Made by a program: the position numbers and the translations under genes
Source of the DNA: Siderastrea siderea
Taxonomy: Eukaryota > Cnidaria > Anthozoa > Scleractinia > Rhizangiidae
DNA: 64,000 nt
Assembly: GCA_964030785.1 (NCBI GenBank)
Contig: OZ034969.1
Span: forward strand, 39,237,201 to 39,301,200
Direction: 5' to 3'
Notes under the pieces: model-generated
What the model saw: only the letters and a program-made list of their open reading frames with translations
The model's database searches: none
What the model was told of the DNA's origin: nothing
In this document: piece after piece, positions 21,392 to 32,622 of the stretch
Layout of the letters: the number at the start of each line of letters is the position of its first letter
Numbering within the stretch: the stretch's first letter is position 1

Positions 21392-24300
21392 ATGACTGAG
21401 AGGCACTTACCGCCATTGGATTTAACCGGACCGGCTTCGCAAGTCGCAGAGAGGTGGCGTAAATGGAAGCGCGCGTTCGAATATTATGCCGAGGGAAAGG
21501 GCATCGAAAATGTTCGTAAGAAGACATCTCAAAATGTTCGTAAGAAGACATCTCAACTCTTGCATTTCGCCGGGATGGAAGTACAAGACATATTTGAAGA
21601 TCTACAAGACCCTGGCCCTGTCCCAGAGGAGGGTGACAATGCTTACAAAATTGCCATTCGCAAGCTGGACTCCTACTTTCGAGTCGAGGAGAACATTCCC
21701 TACGAACGCCATGTTTTTCGCCAACTTACACCACAAGATGGAGAGACTGCTGACCAGTTTATGGTTCGGCTAAGAAAACAGGCCCGACACTGCAATTTTG
21801 GAACGAGTTTGAACGACAATTTGAGGGACCAGCTGATCGAGAAGTTAACGGATTTTGAACTCAAGAGAAAACTGTTGGAACAAAGGAATATTACACTGGA
21901 AGAGGCGTTAGATACAGCTCGTGCGTGGGAAGCGGCGGGGCGACAGGCAACAAACATGACGGTGAGCCCACCGACACCGCAAGTAGTGGAAGACAGTGTC
22001 AATGCAGTCAAGACAAGACAAGGAAAAGGGGATGAGAAAAGCAGAAAGTGCTACAATTGTGGAAGAGAGGGGCATCTGGCCAGGGACTGGAACTGCCCAG
22101 CAAAAGGAAAGAAATGTGCAAAATGTGGAAGGTATGGCCATTTTGCTTTGTGTTGTCAGGGAAAGAGTGATAGTTGTGGAAGCAAAAGTAAAACAAATCA
22201 GCGACGCCCGAGTCACAATGCTAACTTTGTGGGTGATCAAGAGGTATCCGATAGTGAGGAGGACTGTGCTTTTGCATTCGCAGTGACTGAAAATAGAGAG
22301 GAAACATGCAATGTAATCAGTTCTAAAGAACCAGTAGTAGAAGTAAGTGTTAGTGGCATTACAACAAGGGTTCTTATTGACTCTGGCTCGGTAAGCAACC
22401 TCATAGGAATGAAACAATATGAGGAACTTAAGGCACAAGGCCTTACTGCGAAGATGGAAGATTGCCACAAGCAGTTGTATGCGTATGGTGGAAAGGAGTT
22501 AGAAGTAATCGGTCAGGTTGGAGTTGAGATCTCAGCGGGTGACAAGAAGATAAATTCACACTTAGTGGTGACCAAGACTGGAAGGTGTCTGCTGGGCCAT
22601 GAAACTTCAAGGGACCTGGGTCTGCTACGAATCGGTTTGGGTGCCAGTGGTGGATCGGTGCAATGCAATGTTGTCGGGGAGGACCTAGCCCCAGCTCTTC
22701 AGGCTAAGTACCCAAAGGTGTTTGTGGGTGTCGGTAAACTTAAGGACTACCAGTTGAAATTAAATGTTGACCCAGATGTGACACCAATAGCTCAGAAGCC
22801 AAGGCGTGTTCCATTTGCACTGCGAAAGAAAGTAACGGCGAAGGTAGAAGACCTCATTGCTAAGGATATTGTGGAGCGGGTAGATGGGGCGACGTCGTGG
22901 ATTAGTCCGGTGGTGATTGCGCCGAAGGCATCAGGGGATATCAGGTTGTGTGTGGACATGAGAAAGGCAAATGCAGCTATTATTCGCGAAAGGATTCCTA
23001 TACCAACTGTGGATGAAGTGTTAGAGAACCTCAATGGCAGTACAGTGTTTTCGAAATTGGACCTCCGTCTTGGATTCCATCAGATAGAGTTAGATGAGGG
23101 CTCCCGAGACATAACCACATTTGCCACACATGATGGACTATTCAGGTACAAGAGATTGAGCTTCGGAGTAAACTCTGCACCCGAGAAGTACCAGCAGATA
23201 GTAACGCAAGTGATATCAGATATTGGCGGAGTTCAGAATATTGCGGATGACTTGATAGTACATGGCAAGAACAATGAGGAGCATGACAGGAATCTCCATA
23301 GATTGATGCAGAGATTGGAGGAGAAGAACCTAACCCTCAACGCAGAGAAATGTCAATTCCGAATGGACAAGGTGGTCTTCATGGGGCTCCTAGTATCAAA
23401 GTACGGTATTGGCCCAACAGAAGAGAGAGTTCGTGCCGTGCTTGAGTCGAGCCGCCCAACAACGCCAACAGAGGTTAGAAGCTTCCTGGGGATGGTTGGC
23501 TTCAGTGCACGTTTTATTCCCAACTTCGCGACCATTGCAGAGCCCCTACGGGCGATTTCCAGGCAAGGAGTACCCTTTGAATGGGGCAGTGAGCAGGAAA
23601 AGGCGTTTCAGAAACTGAAACAGCAGTTAGCCAGTGCACCTGTTCTAGTCTATTTCGACAAAGATGCACACACTAGAGTGATAGCCGATGCGAGTCCTGT
23701 GGGCCTAGGTGCGGTGTTAGTCCAGGAAAAGAATGGGGTGGGTCGAGCTGTTTGTTACGCCAGCAGGAGCCTCAGCAGTGTAGAGAGGAGGTACAGTCAG
23801 ACAGAAAAAGAGGCGTTGGCACTAGTGTGGGCATGTGAGCGGTTCAACTTATACCTGTACGGGTTGCAAACCTTTGATTTGGTTACAGATCACGAGGCCC
23901 TGAAGGTGATCTACTCGAGAGGATCCAAACCATCGGCACGTATCGAGCGCTGGGTGTTGAGACTGCAGCCTTATAATTATAAGGTGTGCTATGTTGCATC
24001 AAGAGATAATATTGCAGATGCACTGTCACGTTTGACAACAATCCCTGCATCAGAGAAGTGTCGTTATGACGATGAGCACGTTCGGATGGTTGCCCTTAAA
24101 GCAGTCCCTATAGCAGTCAAGATTCAAGAGATAGAGAGTGCCTCAGCAGAGGATGAAGAGCTGCAAGCAGTGCGTAACTGCCTTGTTAGTGGAAACTGGG
24201 AGAAGTGTCCGAGGCCATTTGTCATGGTGCGTAACGAACTGACTTTCATTGGGCAAGTTATCCTGCGTGGAACGAGGATTGTGATACCCAAGGTGCTGAG

Positions 24301-25057
24301 ACAGAGAGTTGTTGAGCTTGCACACGAGGGTCACCAGGGAATAGTCAAAATGAAGGAGAGGCTGAGGTCTAAGGTGTGGTGGCCGGGTATTGATAAGGAT
24401 GCGGGACAGAAGTGCCGAGAGTGTTATGGGTGTCAATTGGTTACAAAGGAGACCATCACCCCACCGGTGAAAACAACCAGGATGCCAGAAAGGCCATGGC
24501 AGGATGTAGCACTGGACTTACTTGGGCCCATGCCAACGGGAGAATATTTGCTGGTCCTAGTGGACTACTTCAGCCGATGGGTGGAAGTTGACGTAATTAA
24601 ATCTACTACCTCTGCAGTGATCATCAAGTGTTTAGATAAACAGTTCTCTAGATATGGGGTACCTAGTACCTTGAGAACCGACAACGGACCCAACCTGGTG
24701 TCCGCAGAAATGGAAGGATACTTGGAGGAAATGGGCATCAAGCAAAGGTTGACCACCCCACTATGGCCAAGAGCAAATGGGGAAGTCGAGAGGCAAAATC
24801 GTTCCCTTTTGAAAGCAATGAGAGTTGCCCATGCTGAGAAGAGAGACTGGAGGTTAGAGTTGAACAAGTTCCTACTGGCTTATCGTTCCACCCCGCATGT
24901 AACGACTGGCAAAAGCCCAGCAGAATTATTGTATGGGAGGAAAATGTCCACTAAATTGCCAGAAGTTGCTGATTTGGAAGAACCTGAGAATCTGGGATAT
25001 CAGCAAGCCAGAGATCATGATGCAGAGAAAAAAGCAAATCGGGGCAGACCATGTTGA
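21392..25057 (+). CDS. Gag-Pol polyprotein of the Ty3/gypsy element (frame broken near the 3' end)
   Basis: 1221 codons from an ATG 7 nt after the primer site. Domains: Gag with a direct 8-residue duplication near residues 39-54; two zinc knuckles (CYNCGREGHLARDWNC, CAKCGRYGHFALCC, ~residues 219-255); aspartic protease DSG at 330; reverse transcriptase with Asp557 (KLDLRLGFHQ) and IADD (Asp619-Asp620); RNase H beginning at Asp766 (DASPVGLGAVL); integrase with HHCC zinc finger (His978, His981, Cys1011, Cys1014) and a DD35E triad at Asp1042, Asp1097 and Glu1133. The frame ends at 25057, but the homologous C-terminus continues in another frame. The break lies by an A6 run at 25028-25033. Confidence 0.93.
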   Translation: MTERHLPPLDLTGPASQVAERWRKWKRAFEYYAEGKGIENVRKKTSQNVRKKTSQLLHFAGMEVQDIFEDLQDPGPVPEEGDNAYKIAIRKLDSYFRVEENIPYERHVFRQLTPQDGETADQFMVRLRKQARHCNFGTSLNDNLRDQLIEKLTDFELKRKLLEQRNITLEEALDTARAWEAAGRQATNMTVSPPTPQVVEDSVNAVKTRQGKGDEKSRKCYNCGREGHLARDWNCPAKGKKCAKCGRYGHFALCCQGKSDSCGSKSKTNQRRPSHNANFVGDQEVSDSEEDCAFAFAVTENREETCNVISSKEPVVEVSVSGITTRVLIDSGSVSNLIGMKQYEELKAQGLTAKMEDCHKQLYAYGGKELEVIGQVGVEISAGDKKINSHLVVTKTGRCLLGHETSRDLGLLRIGLGASGGSVQCNVVGEDLAPALQAKYPKVFVGVGKLKDYQLKLNVDPDVTPIAQKPRRVPFALRKKVTAKVEDLIAKDIVERVDGATSWISPVVIAPKASGDIRLCVDMRKANAAIIRERIPIPTVDEVLENLNGSTVFSKLDLRLGFHQIELDEGSRDITTFATHDGLFRYKRLSFGVNSAPEKYQQIVTQVISDIGGVQNIADDLIVHGKNNEEHDRNLHRLMQRLEEKNLTLNAEKCQFRMDKVVFMGLLVSKYGIGPTEERVRAVLESSRPTTPTEVRSFLGMVGFSARFIPNFATIAEPLRAISRQGVPFEWGSEQEKAFQKLKQQLASAPVLVYFDKDAHTRVIADASPVGLGAVLVQEKNGVGRAVCYASRSLSSVERRYSQTEKEALALVWACERFNLYLYGLQTFDLVTDHEALKVIYSRGSKPSARIERWVLRLQPYNYKVCYVASRDNIADALSRLTTIPASEKCRYDDEHVRMVALKAVPIAVKIQEIESASAEDEELQAVRNCLVSGNWEKCPRPFVMVRNELTFIGQVILRGTRIVIPKVLRQRVVELAHEGHQGIVKMKERLRSKVWWPGIDKDAGQKCRECYGCQLVTKETITPPVKTTRMPERPWQDVALDLLGPMPTGEYLLVLVDYFSRWVEVDVIKSTTSAVIIKCLDKQFSRYGVPSTLRTDNGPNLVSAEMEGYLEEMGIKQRLTTPLWPRANGEVERQNRSLLKAMRVAHAEKRDWRLELNKFLLAYRSTPHVTTGKSPAELLYGRKMSTKLPEVADLEEPENLGYQQARDHDAEKKANRGRPC

Positions 25058-25466
25058 CAAGAAGCACCAAGCTGCAGAGAAAGGCATACAAGAGGGAGAT
25101 CTTGTGTTACTGGAGAAAAGGAAGGAGAACAAATTGTCGCCAAACTACGAGAAAGAGCCATATCAGGTGACAGCACGTTACGGTGATCAGGTCCAGTTAA
25201 AATCACCTCAAGGTGTGGAATACAAGCGAAACATCCAGCATGTCAAGCGATTTGTGACTCCAGCTATAGAGTCAGCGGAGCCAAGCCTTCCTGCAGTAGT
25301 ACCATTTGAGCAGATGTGTGGGCAAGAGGCCACACCCAGCCCGGAGATTGGAGCAAGCCCTGTTGCAGCGGAGGATCAGAGTTCAATGCAGACACCGACA
25401 GCACCAAGGAGATCGGGGAGAGCTACCCGACCCCCGGACAGATTCAGTGACTATGTCACCACCTAA
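25034..25466 (+). pseudogene. Out-of-frame integrase C-terminus of the Gag-Pol polyprotein
   Basis: About 143 codons in the +1-shifted frame carry the normal tail of a gypsy integrase: a GDLVLLEKRKENKLSP segment, a GPY/F-like NYEKEPYQV module, and a tail ending RRSGRATRPPDRFSDYV before TAA. They follow the break without loss of sequence, so a single-base change in the A run explains it. Programmed frameshifting at this location would be unusual for the family. Confidence 0.8.
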
Positions 25467-25631
25467 GGGTGGTTGCCATTTTGCAGTGACAGAAACTCTT
25501 ATTTGCTGCAATAACAAAAGTTTTCTGCAGTGACAGTATTTTGATTATGTTACATTTGCAAGAGTGCCCTATTTACCTTATGGGACATTGTTGACATTGT
25601 TTTGTTGAGATTTTACTAAGAGTTCGTAAGC

Positions 25632-25646
25632 GAGGAAAGAGAGAGA
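25632..25646 (+). other. Polypurine tract
   Basis: The 15-base all-purine run GAGGAAAGAGAGAGA directly abuts the 3' LTR, as expected for the plus-strand primer. Confidence 0.88.
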
Positions 25647-25808
25647 TGTAGTGTTACACATTTGTATAGACATCCGGGACTCCCACAGCGCGGGAAACTG
25701 TGGTCACGTGTCTAGCGAAGGGGTGTTCTGGAGATGCTTAGTGCGTATGTGGAAGTGCTACTTTGTGTGATCGAGTTGCTGGCCTTTGTGGCCTTTAAGA
25801 ATACTACA
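25647..25808 (+). repeat. 3' LTR
   Basis: 162 bp, identical to the 5' LTR, followed by the target duplication GTAAC. Confidence 0.96.
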
Positions 25809-25813
25809 GTAAC

Positions 25814-28800
25814 GGAGAACTCCTAGCCATTGCACCCAGAGACACTGGTGTCAATCGAGCCACCAGCGGCCCTGAGTGTAGTCACCAGCCTTTATTCCCC
25901 TGGATAATGAGAAAAAAAAGGAATGCACTCTCTGATTGATTAGACGACGCCTTACTTAAACTTACAAACGGATTAGAGGCTTCAGCTTCAACGCTGAGTG
26001 AAAAAACGAACATTAATGGCCATTTTCCGAGGTATTCTGTCTGCATGCTGCCAAGCTAAGAATTGATCGTGAACAATGAGCGTCAGAACTATGATTTACT
26101 AAGTAGAAATACTATTCTATTAATCTTAAGAACATTGTTAAGAGCGTTGTAGGCTCAAATCGCCAGAAAAAACGAACATTCAGTTCCAGTTAATTTAGCC
26201 TCAGCTGAAAAATTTGGTGTTCTTATAAAAAAAGAGTGTGCGCGTGCGGAAACATGTTCGCTAGTCTTCTTGCTCTGGGGTTCTTGCTCTGAAAGTTAAT
26301 CTTAAAAATTTTCTTCAGCTTTGTGTTCCACTGCCGTTCTAGACGCTCGTTTGAATTTAGAAATGAATAGAAATGAAATATAGTCTTGAACTATAACCGT
26401 CTAGTCGACTAGTCCAATTGAAAAGTACAAAAAATCTACCATCTAAAACTAGAATACGGGCCGGTATCTGGAACACGCGTTACTTTGCAGAGAACACTTG
26501 TCCTGCCAACGGCATCGAAATAACTTTTCCGACTCGCGGCATCGAAATAGCCTGTTCTTTGGAAAAAAAAAAAGCTACCTTAACGGACCAAACATGACCG
26601 GCTGTACCTAAATATCTTGATTAGTACAATTTTGCATGAAACATAAACAGTCATCAAACAAGCTCAAGATGGCTGAAATTCAATAACATGTTTTCAAGAA
26701 CTCGCAGATGTTAGACTTTCGGAAGACATACAGAAATTTTGAATTAATTACTTCCGAGTAAAGCAGTCTCCAGGGGAAGAAAAATTGAAGGTAAATATCA
26801 AAATAGCATAACTGTTCACAAAAGCGACGAGAGACAGCCCATTCAAGCAAACATTTATTGTTCGGTACTGACCGTGCAACTTGGTGCTTGCTTTGTGGAG
26901 TAAACCGGGGCGAACTTAGCCTGCGAACGCAGACGTATGAACTTAGCGGTCACGATCAGTCAAAGCCGTGAATGTTGGCGGGGGCCTGAGCTGAAAACTA
27001 AAATAATGCGAAGAGAATCAAATACGGGAGAGAAAGAAACTCTTCACATGAACTCGTGTTTAGGAATACTCACATTGATAAAAATATATACATATAGCTA
27101 TCTATTATATATATTAAAAAACAGCGTGGCCCCAGGTCAGTGTTTGTCCCTTTGTTATTCTTAGCGACAAAGCGCGCCTGGTAATCGTAAAAAAGGACAA
27201 TGAAATGGCACCCCAAGAGACAGGACAAAGTATACATGTTATTTGCCTTCTTTCTACTTTGATGATAAAAATATTATTGCTATATTTAATTCTGCCCAAA
27301 CAGCACAACTCCATGACTAGATCCCCTCTGGTGAAGAAAGAACCGAATTCGTAACTTTTTGTGCCCCTAACAAAGGGCCTATGTATAGCATGGAGGAGAA
27401 CATCGTCAAGTAATATTCTCCAAACTGATTTAAAATTATAATATTGCAACCAGTTGTCGGAGGAACAAAAGTGCCGGCAAGTTTCCCGCCAACTGCTTTC
27501 AGCTGAACGGATTCACTCATTGTCGGACGCTATATAAACCACAAATGACTTTTATCACCGCTCAGTGCGCGATTTTACTAGCTGACAACCTGTGTGAATT
27601 AGATTCAGTGCTGGAAGCTGCACAAGCTGCGTATAACAACTATATTTTTCATTTGCGTTTACGGCTTAACTCAACGGCAAGGCACGAAGCACAAGGTAAA
27701 TTAAATTGTCCCAAATTTTACTTTTATTCTTTTGTCATTTTGAATTTTCTTTTTTTAAGATATGTCAGTACAATACTCTTACAAAGCGACATTTGTTTAT
27801 AAGCTATACCGTTATCTCTTTAATAAATTTTACTCACAAAAGTGCTTATCCCACGAAACGAAAAGAAAAACTCAGCCTCATTTGAAGATATTGTTACATC
27901 ACTTTAAACTTTTGCGCCATTGAGTTTAGTCTGCGTTCATTTTTACCAAAACCTGATAAAAGGTGTATAAAATAAAATTTAAATTGGGAGCAAGAGCGGT
28001 TTCTATGAGGATCTTGGTTTAACACAAACTTGGCAATTGGTGGGTTGGCGGTGCAAATTACGGGTAATGTCAGCATAACATGGACAGCTTCAGAATAAAC
28101 ATTAACCAAGCAAAACGCAATTTTATTCTCAGAGATGATTTTTACGCCAAAATATCAAAAAACCCTATAAGTAGTTCAAATATATTTCCGCTATTGTGAT
28201 TCAAATAAACTATACTGTAGACTTTTAAAATGATTGCTTTGTATATTTCAAACTACCGACGAATAACGTTTCGTATGTAAGCCAGTGCCTGGTTTTGCGT
28301 ATTTCTTTATTTGGGAAAGTAATGGGCTTGAACAGTAGCAATGATCAAGAGTTATCGGACAGTCAGTACTGAGTAAATGAATCACACACAACAATTCTTT
28401 CAAAAATTCCAAAACATTAAAAAAACTAAAAGAAGGTTCAACTTGTTATTCTGAGAGGAATGTGTGAGATTATTCTCCAATTCCTCGCTTATTCACCAAC
28501 TTGGGGCAGGATTTATAAATAAACTGTGCCAGTTGTTGATATTTTCCAATTTTCCAACATTTCAAAAATACCTTTTTTAATTCCATTCTCATAAAAACTT
28601 TAAAGCTAAAAAAATAAAAGGAAGAGGAGAGATATATCAGTGGCCTGCCTTTCAAGGACGACTTATTTGTGCCAAGCTACCCTCAGCTATTCAGTCTTTA
28701 TTTTGTAACCCCTTCAACGGATCAGAAGTAAGCCAAACTTCCAGTCTTTGACAGTACACACAAGACTAAACTAAACGTTGCTACGTGTCCATAAGAAAAG

Positions 28801-29900
28801 AGAAAAATGCTCTTAAGATAATTGAAATTATCAAGTTGCTTGAGAAAACGAAAATTTTCCTCTCTTGTTCTTCGTGGCGTAAACACGTAATGGCGCTATC
28901 TTTGATGTCTTGGAATTATTGAATTTTTTATGCAAAACACCAGCTTTTAACTATTTCTTCCTCTTTTGAAAAGCTGCAAAACAACAAAATATCGTTATCG
29001 CTTTCCTATGAATTTGCAACGAAGGAAACACTGCACATCGTCGAAATGTACACATGAAATTAGGCAATGTTTGAATGAGAAATTATGCAGTCAAAATTTC
29101 TTTGGAAACTCAAACCTCTTAAAAAGGCACCGCAAACAAAGCCGCCACAAGTTGCTCAATCATCATGAAAATTTAACAAGTCGGCATCTTTTCCTCTTTG
29201 TCAAAACAAAAAAATTGACTTCACCAAGGTGTTTTTGTCCATCTTCTTCTCAAGAACTGACACTCAAGGCTTTGACTGGCCGCTCTTAGTGACGTCGTAA
29301 CTTAGATGTCTTCTTTTCGCTCAGAAGTCAAATTTTAAAGAGTACCTAGCGTAGAAACTGTTTTGCTGGGAGAAAAAATTAAAGTAGGGAACGTTTATGG
29401 CGATAATTAAAGAGTTCTTAGCTGAAGGCATCGGCTGGAGCAGTCGGCGGAGAGCTATAAACGAGGGAAATTGCATGTAGATCATATCTTCTGGCGGCTT
29501 CGGCCGCCAAAAACATGCCAAATTGTATGGCACGTGCGGCACACACTTTGTTATTCTCTTTAATGCTACTCACCAGCTTAAGAAACAAAGGTTTTAAAAA
29601 AATCCTGTCGCTAATGAGACAAAATAAAGCCGCCCTTTATGGTAAATTATACACTAGTTATTTTTAAAGTTGTGTTCTCTTTGATATCATATGTACAATT
29701 TGAATTTGAGACAGAATGTTGTCATGACATTTTTTATTAATATTTCTTTTGTAGTTCAAAGGACGATTGAATGGGGAACATTTAGTTTTCGGCTCGCATA
29801 TCACTTTTTAATGCGCGAATTAAAGGACGCAAAAGAGGAGTCTGATTGGCTGGCTATTGGCCATTTAGACATTAATTGCTCTGAGTGTTCAGTAACAAAC
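25814..29900. other. Intergenic region between the retrotransposon and Nkd
   Basis: No gene is recognised. A TATATAA at 27531-27537 lies just before an open stretch (27545-27695) that ends in a consensus donor, CACAAG|GTAAAT. Its last codon phase (1) happens to match the Nkd alternative first exons, so it could be a distal Nkd leader exon, but nothing else supports it. Other open frames here look random. Confidence 0.35.
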
Positions 29901-29927
29901 CGCTCGCTTTCTCATTATCTGATCCAG

Positions 29928-29935
29928 TATATATA
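29928..29935 (+). promoter_or_regulatory. TATA box of a plus-strand promoter, probably distal Nkd promoter
   Basis: TATATATA, followed ~25-30 bp later by the likely start of a non-coding exon that ends in a perfect donor (GCCAG|GTAAGT at 30031/30032). Confidence 0.5.
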
Positions 29936-29959
29936 GACCGCCTTCCAGATAACTATTTC

Positions 29960-30031
29960 TGAGAAATACTCGCCTTTGCAAAATCTATTATTCGTGAAGC
30001 GGTCGTTTCTTCCAGGAGCAGAGAACGCCAG
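29960..30031 (+). other. Candidate non-coding first exon of Nkd
   Basis: The stretch between the TATA box and the donor CCAG|GTAAGT contains no ATG. It is the best upstream partner for the exon at 34517, which has an acceptor and so cannot itself be first. The start is estimated from the TATA spacing. Confidence 0.45.
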
Positions 30032-30344
30032 GTAAGTTTCAGTTAATAGTTAACAAATACTCAGCCTAGTGAAGGTGAACAGCGGTGGATATTTACCGAC
30101 CCTGAGGTAAATAATTGTCCTCGTATATATCACACAAATGAATATCAAGCCCCAAATTGTTATTTTGTTTTCTGACAAACAGGTAAAAGCTCGTGCGAAT
30201 CGCTTTGTTTTGCTCGCAGGTGAGTTTGAGCAGCCAATCAGAGCGCACGTAAAGCAATATTCACTTGTGTGGTATACAGCTATTTCAATTAACGTTGTCA
30301 GAAAGCCTACACGACAAGACTGCAAGGTGACATGGGTAATTTGT

Positions 30345-31215
30345 TAATAGCGGAGCCAGCGCGCTAGCGCGTCAGCGGAGCTCCACTGCTAAGGAAATTT
30401 GGTAATCTATCAAGCCAAAGTAGTAGTCACGTGACCGTCCGTCCCTACATCCGTCCGTCCGTACATCCGTACGTCCGTCCGTCCGCACCACAGGGCTACC
30501 AATACACTTCCTACACTGGATATAACCCTGTGCTGAATCCCGTGTGTTTTCGGCGCGAAATCGCATGTTGACCCGCGTTGTAGCAAAACAAGCAAAGACA
30601 ACAAAAGTCAAAAACAAATTTGTTAGTGGAAAAAAAAGTTCAAAAGAACACTCAGTTGTCTTTTTGGTGGAAGGGGAAAAGTTCAATCTAGGCGAAAGAA
30701 ATTCGGCGATAAAGTTCAGGCAAAAAGTTCCAATTTGCCTCGTCGGTTCTGTTCAAACTCGGTCGGCACACCGCTTGAGTTCGCAGCTTTTCGCAGCGGT
30801 TTCGACGCCAAATATAGCAGAGCTAGTGCTTTTTGGTTTTTTTCTGTCCACAACCATGGTTTTTACGGCGTTTCGAACACATTTTGCCAGGAAAAACACC
30901 AGCATTTTCATGCTGATAGGCAGCTTGTCACGAAGAAAGAAATAAGTATTAAAATTAACTACGGCAACAATGACAAACGCCCATGGCCTAGTGGACTAGT
31001 TAGCGGCATCTCACGCCGACGAAACGAGTTCGACACTCAGCGTGAGCAAGAATTTTTTTTCTTTTTTTTTCTTTGTTTTTTTTTTTAATAAAACGACTTG
31101 GATGAGAGTATTTTCACAAATTAATAACTGCCAGCAAAAACAAAACAAAAAAACAAAACAAAAAACAAAAGCAAAAAACAGACAAAACACAAAGGGGGGC
31201 TCCACTTTTAGGCTT
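30345..31215. repeat. Dispersed repeat with CCGT microsatellite
   Basis: Starts near AGCGGAGCCAGCGCGCTAGC, contains a (CCGT)n-like run at about 30434-30485, and ends after a T/A-rich stretch with GGGGGCTCCACTTTTAGG. The GGAGC/GCTCC ends are roughly inverted. An open stretch inside (30544-30945) does not resemble a known protein. It lies in the first Nkd intron. Confidence 0.4.
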
Positions 31216-31470
31216 GGCTAAATCTATATATTAAATTTACCAAAGGTTATGGCTCAGCCCTACAATAAATAAGTCACATAGGCAAGTGTTTATGGTACTT
31301 TCACCCATCCTATGGCAGCGACAGCCGTGAAATTACAGCAGAATCACAAAAAATGTACGCTACCCATACTAACTTTCGGTCTTGTCGCGTAACCTCGAGG
31401 CTTTAAAATCTGACAACGTTAATTGAAATAGCTGTATACTAAAACATGTTATGGTAAAACTCGAAATTTT

Positions 31471-32301
31471 TGGCGTGCTCCCATTGTTCGAAATTGATCA
31501 CATGAAGCTATGGTGTCTCTCCTCAGCGGGCGCCTATCAGTGCATAGTGCCCGTTTTTGGCAATTTTCGCTCAAAATTTAGCGTTGTACAATAAAAACAA
31601 TAGAGTCCTTCTGTCTCATGCCCTATGTGTGAATGGTTCCCTCGGAAATTTGATGTTCAAACTTCATATTAGCCCTCGAGCTAGGTTCTCGGGCTAATAT
31701 TTGTTGTGAACATCAAATTTCTTCGGGCAATCTATCACACAATAGTGCTTTCGACAGTAGAACTCTATTGTTTAAATAGCAAAGATATCGCTGTCGTCAC
31801 CTATTGATGTTAATGTGCCAACCGGAGATCTATTGGCTGTTGAAACAAAGATTTCTTTTGTTCTACCTGGTTGGCACATCTGAATGACAAAAAGAATGTT
31901 TGCAAACTGCTATCTTCCCTAGCGAACATACAAGAGCTTGCTTATATTCACTTAACGGGGTACTTTTACCATTATGGGGATACAAAGCAAAAACATTTCC
32001 CATAGGAGTCACACGAGGTGTAAGCTCTATGTTCAATGATAGTACAACGCTAAATTTTTGGCGTGCTCCCATTGGTCGAAGTCGATCACGTGACGCGATA
32101 GTGTCTCTCCTCAGCCACATAGTTCCAGTTTTTGGCAGTTTTCACTCAAAATATAGCGTTGTGTGATAGGTTCCCCCAGAAATTTAATGTTCAAACTTCA
32201 TATAAGCTCTCGAACGTAATATTTGTTGTGAACATCCAATTTATCCGGCAACCTATATCAAACGATGGTGCCTTCGACAGAAGAACTCTATTGTTTAATT
32301 A
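31471..32301. repeat. Two direct copies of a ~300-bp dispersed repeat, 588 bp apart
   Basis: The copies start TGGCGTGCTCCCATTG at 31471 and 32059 and share GTGTCTCTCCTCAGC, the GATGTTCAAACTTCATAT block, and the end GAACTCTATTGTTTAA. Copy 1 contains a strong hairpin (TTTGATGTTCA...TGAACATCAAA) around 31648-31721. Confidence 0.75.
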
Positions 32302-32501
32302 TAATTTAATATTTTCGCGTGTATCTGACGTCTGATGTGATCGTGGATTGATAGGACCCTCCCAGGGATCCTTCGTAGAGCTTTTGATAGTCTGCCTGCG
32401 TGCGCAAATTTTTCCTTCCTAGGAAGCAAAATATAATGGCGTCCGTATGCAAGCTAGGCTTTAACTGAAAGACGAAGTGCAACCCACAATTCCATGATTC
32501 G

Positions 32502-32580
32502 CTCTAACGAAGGGCTAACGCTCGAAACGTCAGCTTTCAATCTCTTTACGGTGGCCAATCTACCTTATCAACTCATTTGA
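32502..32580 (+). repeat. Dispersed repeat with degenerate hammerhead-like motif
   Basis: CTAACGAAGGGCTAACGCTCGAAACGTC resembles the hammerhead core CUGANGA-stem II-GAAA...UH seen in Penelope-like elements and retrozymes (stem II GGGC/GCTC, loop TAAC). The essential G of CUGA is A here. A related copy is at 48885-48950. Confidence 0.5.
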
Positions 32581-32622
32581 TAAATGCAAAATTGGAATTA
32601 CAGGCTCCAGAGCTGGTAAGTG

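Larger units (their letters stand above)
21202..25813 (+). mobile_element. Ty3/gypsy LTR retrotransposon with 5-bp target duplication
   Basis: Complete structure: target duplication GTAAC (21202-21206, 25809-25813), identical 162-bp LTRs, primer-binding site, one Gag-Pol reading frame broken near its 3' end, and a polypurine tract. Domain order protease-RT-RNase H-integrase is that of Ty3/gypsy. The zinc-knuckle style, short LTRs and serine-tRNA primer site resemble the Mag/SURL group of metazoan elements (inference). No envelope gene. Identical LTRs imply very recent insertion. Confidence 0.95.

Noticed and set aside
21908..22468. 186-codon minus-strand frame within the retrotransposon
   Set aside because: Antisense shadow of the Gag and protease coding region; no domain.
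28966..29289. Cys/His-containing 107-codon frame, considered as a zinc-finger protein
   Set aside because: Cys and His spacing does not form any zinc-finger pattern and nothing supports expression.
30544..30945. 133-codon plus-strand open frame
   Set aside because: It sits inside a dispersed repeat, has no recognisable domain and no splice or promoter context.
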